NCBI RefSeq assembly: GCF_021730395.1
Contig: NC_069367.1
Span: forward strand, 3,470,501-3,534,500
Direction: 5' to 3'
Source: Mercenaria mercenaria
Taxonomy: Eukaryota > Mollusca > Bivalvia > Venerida > Veneridae
DNA length: 64,000 bases
In this document: in pieces, positions 60,083 to 64,000 of the stretch
How positions within the stretch are numbered: position 1 is the stretch's first letter
Layout of the letters: each line of letters starts with the position of its first letter
Position numbers and translations under genes: made by a program
Notes under the pieces: model-generated
The model's input: only the letters and a program-made list of their open reading frames with translations
The model's database searches: none
Told to the model about the DNA's origin: nothing

Positions 60083-60959
60083 GATGACTACGATGTATCT
60101 TCTTTATTTAGAGTAGTATCTTCTTAAGATCTTGTAATGTTTTATTGATTACTGTGTTTTATCATGTTGAGTTGCAATGCTATCATGTCTAACGTATTTA
60201 CTATCTTGTCAGAGTGACGTATTGTTTTTTATTATACCTCTCATAAATACTGAAGCATACTTAGAACCTGGTTAAGAGTAAGTACCTTTTGCAGCCCTAA
60301 AAGTCGTGAAGATTAACCGTATAGCATTTGCTCTTGAAATATTATCAATACGAAGTTTGAGCCCATATGATATGGCAAGAAAGTATAAACATATCATAAA
60401 TGAACGTCTAGTTTGAATCCGACCAATATCGAGCACCTGTATAAGTCTTTTAGTTTTTCTTAAAATCATTATTATTTCTTAGTTTTATTTTTTGTTGGAA
60501 TTAACGTTACAGCAACACATTTATCAGTTATATGGCAACTTAGTATTTCCAAAATCTCAATATGTCGAGTTCGAGTTATTAAGTCGAAATTTCGGGTTAT
60601 TATATCGAAATTCCGACATAATAAATAATACACATATGAAACTAGTGCTTTTGCTTATATACCAATATACAGTCTACCAAGCTAGTCCTTGGAAAACAAT
60701 GTAACTTGATTGAATTTTTTCAGTGTCTTTTTAAACGTAACATTTAATACATGAAGATTAAAAATATTTTATCTATAGATAGACTGAACATTCCCTGATG
60801 GTGTTTATTTACCCACATTCGGTTTATCAGTCAGATGATTATCATATAAAATGGCGTAGGATGGTGTAGGATATTAGTACATGATAAAGATATTTCATTA
60901 TTTATCAAAGATATCAAAGTACTCATGTGAATTATAAAGTGAGGACAAATTGTACAAAC
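60082..60959. other. 5' flank of the LAMP-like gene
   Basis: No other gene recognised. Probably contains the promoter, but I see no clear TATA box or other core element. Confidence 0.4.
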
Positions 60960-63564
60960 ATGGAGGCAAGACATGTATTTTCAAGCTCTTGTGTAATTTT
61001 GGGACTTTTTATTGCTATAGGTGGGTTAAATTTTTAATATTTTATTCAAAAATCTATTTTTTTTCTTCTCAAATTGATGTTTCTCCGTCCTGTTTCTCCA
61101 GACTGAGTATTATAATTAAAGATTAAGGACGGATATGTGCCGATGACAGCGTCATGCCAAAAACAGAATCATTTTACTTATCTGCATTATAGATAATGGT
61201 GTGGAAACAATTGCCTTAAGGCCAATAAAAAAGTAGGTGTGTTTCCAGTCTCCAGACCGACCTGATCCATTTTCCATCGACCTGAAACATTTTTATGGTT
61301 TTGAGAAAAAAAATCAAAATTTGTTTCTATGGTCGCACACACCGAGAGGCGCTACAACAGTCGTAGGGAAAGGTACGGTACTGTAACTGTTATTATACAC
61401 GGATGATGTACGTCACGATACTGTAACGGTAATTATACAAAATGGCAGCGCCCCTGCACGGTTAGGTTTTGGCTGTAGATTTTCGTTGTGAATCTTGATG
61501 TAAAATATTTTTGTTTTTAATAATACACCAGAGGATTTGTATATCACTGCACCCGAAAACCTGACGCATGTGAAAATTGATCCCGCAGACTTCTGAAAAG
61601 TTGAAAAATTCTACCGGTTTTTCGGACTGACAAAGCCAAAAATACTACTGGTCCAAACGAAAATGTTTGGTTAGAAAGTCGCCTCTTTTTTGGTTTCCTA
61701 AGAAGAGCTACTTCTAATAAATGTAAATACTAAAATATGTGAGAAGAATGTGTCAGTAGTGAGGCATTTGTCAGATACAATTGGAATTGTATCCTGAATG
61801 ATTGACATGGTACGACTGGATTCGTAAATAAACTACTAGTATTTCTTTCACAAAACGTCGGACATATGGTCCGCCAGTTACTCAGAAATTGTCGGACCTA
61901 GTGCAAAAACTTCGGTCAGGACCAATAAACTTTCCAGACGTCTGTCCCGGCATATAAAGTTTTGCATTGTTTTCTAATACTATATATAGATCTACCCATA
62001 TAATTAAAATTTTGTTGTGCCGTCAAATTATTGTTGGGTGAACATTTTTCGACTTGTATGAAGTCACCCACATGTTGGAATCCCTGGTCTCATGTAGTAG
62101 TGGTAGAGCAGCGGACTCTAAGATCCGGGGGTCACTGGATCAAATTCCACCAGAGAAGAGATTTTGCTTTGCCTTTGATTCACCTTAATTGAAATTTGTG
62201 TAAAGGCTGGTTAGACATCAGCACTTTTCAATAACAGAATAAAGTAAAGCAGCTTTACTGTAATTTTGGATTCTTTGCTTTAATTGGATTGTTGTCTGCA
62301 GGGGGCCGAATGGCTTGTCAGTTCTTCTTTTTTGATTGATGCAATCTATATTTAAAAACTTGAACAAATTTTCAAAACACTAAGTCGCTAAAACAGTCAC
62401 CAAACACACTAAGATGCGCATAATGCTACTTTAAATAAGACACCATGATTTATCTGCTCTCACGGTAATAATATTATACAAGAGTATGTCACTGTATAAA
62501 AAGAATCATGTGCATTTTTACTTCATTTTATTAGTGGCTATGCTTATACCTCTTCTTCTAGATGGGTAAACACTTTAAACGGTTTTGAACTTTTAAAATA
62601 AATAAACATTTTTATATTAAAGGCCACTTGTCTATTGATTCCATATATAAAGCAAAATTCTGGTTTTTCAAGCTGGAAATTATACAAACACTTATAGATG
62701 CATGTGTTAAAATGTATCAGTTCAAGTTCTTCTATACAAAAGATTTTGAATATAACAGATTCTAATTTTTCTGTCTGGTATTTATTTTTTATCCACCTAG
62801 CATACAGATATAGACATAACAATTTTAATGGAAGTGTTAGATAATATGCACCAGCTGTTCTTTTATAGAGCATTGCCTTGAAAGTTTATAGTGTATGAAT
62901 TCTTAATACACATGTATAACATTTGAAATCATAGTTTTCTGGCATTATATTTTGAAATCATTTTTGGTATCTGGTTTATTTTATAGTATTTTGGCTCTTA
63001 TAGGTATTACTAATTGCTTAAACATAGCCAGGAGATAAAGAATCGTCTTGAACCAAAGAATGTAGTCACATTAAAATATTGCGGACCAGGTTTTATTCAG
63101 TCTGTTCATCTGACACCATGGTATATACAAATGTCAAACGCCACCTTGTGATCAATATTTTTCTGGCTGTCAAGAGTCAAGACCAGTTTTAATAGTGCCA
63201 CAGGAACATGAAGAGGACCCGAAAATATATAACAACATGTTCCAAGTTTCAAAATGTCTTTATATCCAGATAATTCTAAAGGATTTTGCAAGCAGAAACA
63301 CACAGCATGTTTACTTTTTCTTTAAGGGAGTCTTCCTCGGTGTCTACATCATATTGCGTTAGTTAAAAATTGAGAATTTTGTTAGTTGTTATGTCCTTCG
63401 ATAACAACAAAAAAATCCCTACCTACCTACCTACCTCAATTTTTTTTCAAGGGGACTGGAAACACACATATTTTTTTGGCCCTACAAGAAAAACAAAGAG
63501 TTTCAAAGCGGAACACAAGATTATACATTTCGGAAATGTTGTTTGCTTAGCCTCATTATTACTG

Positions 63565-63622
<58 letters not shown>

Positions 63623-63739
63623 ATGTTCATTGCTCTTTTTATTTCAGTTCATGGAGCTCACTTTGAATTTAGCGATGGACAACAGCCATGTATTTTACTT
63701 GATATAGATGCAACATTTGACCTTTCAATGGGAACCCAG
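60960..63739 (+). CDS. LAMP-like lysosomal membrane glycoprotein, first two exons (partial)
   Basis: Exon 1 (60960-61020) encodes MEARHVFSSSCVILGLFIAI and ends in phase 1 before GTGGGT. Exon 2 (63648-63739) follows acceptor TTTTTATTTCAG and runs to CAG then GTAGGG, in phase 0. The joined start is a signal peptide (hydrophobic VILGLFIAIV, cleavage after VHG), then AHFEFSDGQQPCILLDIDAT and FDLSMGTQ, resembling the start of a LAMP luminal domain (beta strand, conserved CI-x-x-x-x-x-A-x-F). LAMP proteins line lysosomes and late endosomes. Only 51 residues are visible, and the rest lies right of the window. The call rests on this pattern plus the secretion signal. Another secreted or membrane glycoprotein is possible. 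Confidence 0.6.
62085..62160 (+). mobile_element. tRNA-like sequence, probable SINE head, in intron 1
   Basis: TAGTAGTGGTAGAGCAGCGG resembles a tRNA D-arm/A-box region and GGATCAAATTCCACCAGAGA a decayed T-arm/B box. The cloverleaf is imperfect. More likely a SINE head than a functional tRNA. Confidence 0.45.
63569..63620. repeat. (CT)26 microsatellite next to a splice acceptor
   Basis: A pure CT run of ~52 bp ending 27 bp before the exon 2 acceptor of the LAMP-like gene, on the coding strand. It extends the polypyrimidine tract. Confidence 0.95.
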
Positions 63740-63747
63740 GTAGGGGT

Positions 63748-63795
63748 ATTATTATTATTATACAAGATTTATATAGCGCCGTTTTTCATGATAAT
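63748..63795 (-). mobile_element. LINE/SINE 3'-tail fragment in intron 2
   Basis: Minus strand reads TATCATGAAAAACGGCGCTA, then TATAAATCTTGTATAATAAT, the same 3' end as the LINE at 44037-46097 and the tail at 9089-9170. Severely truncated, inserted 8 bp after the donor of exon 2. Confidence 0.7.
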
Positions 63796-64000
63796 ACCCC
63801 AGTCACACATACGGCGCGGATAGCTACGTCCAGCCACGGATAGAAACGTAGTAATCTGTATCGATTCGTACCTGAGCCGTACCTCAAAGTAGTAATCCGT
63901 ATCGATCCGTACCAACACTTAGTCAAAACTTATTCAAGACTTATCCCAAACTTGCAAATTTCTCCAACTTTTCAACCTGCACAAAAGTTTGAGCGATCCG

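Overview
This is AT-rich animal nuclear DNA, gene-poor and dense in mobile elements. The repeats point to a bivalve mollusc, probably a heterodont/venerid clam. The main clues are a ~237-bp near-perfect palindromic MITE (40981-41217), the diverged ~155-bp tandem family at 7310-8640 and a tRNA-type SINE whose tail reads GTCGGTGCGACGTTAAACCC. I recognise these from memory and have not searched for them. Introns, SINEs, LINEs and minisatellites rule out a prokaryote.

Host genes. Four loci are supported. (1) Two intronless, RING-less TRIM-like paralogues (double B-box, coiled coil, NHL-like propeller) lie at 13251-15444 and 26118-27869. The second is whole. The first has a SINE just upstream of its ATG and a 423-bp MITE inside its coding region. 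(2) A class A GPCR of the neuropeptide-receptor type lies on the minus strand (51969-53764, two exons). Its third intracellular loop is an 8-copy, 10-residue tandem repeat. (3) The 5' end of a LAMP-like lysosomal membrane glycoprotein gene lies on the plus strand from 60960 and runs off the right edge. (4) A broken Crypton-type tyrosine recombinase gene lies on the minus strand (20386-22708).

Layout. 1-13 kb: no gene, SINE copies, a palindromic array and dispersed repeats. 13-28 kb: the two TRIM-like genes, the Crypton relic and a 1.5-kb piggyBac-like non-autonomous element. 29-30 kb: a 31-bp minisatellite. 30-40 kb: a fossil Ngaro-type tyrosine-recombinase retroelement with split direct repeats and an SGNH-hydrolase-like part, carrying four later insertions (twin ~1-kb repeats, a LINE and a SINE tail). 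40-51 kb: a palindromic MITE and a tandem segmental duplication whose two copies hold different insertions (a CR1/L2-type LINE, a Tc1-like transposase relic, MITEs), giving natural filled/empty site pairs. 52-54 kb: the GPCR. 54-60 kb: minisatellites, including a ~3-kb array with higher-order structure. 61-64 kb: the LAMP-like gene.

The host genes do not form a shared pathway. The coherent story is transposon ecology: a LINE and a SINE share a 3' tail, a MITE carries a tRNA promoter, and insertions are nested.
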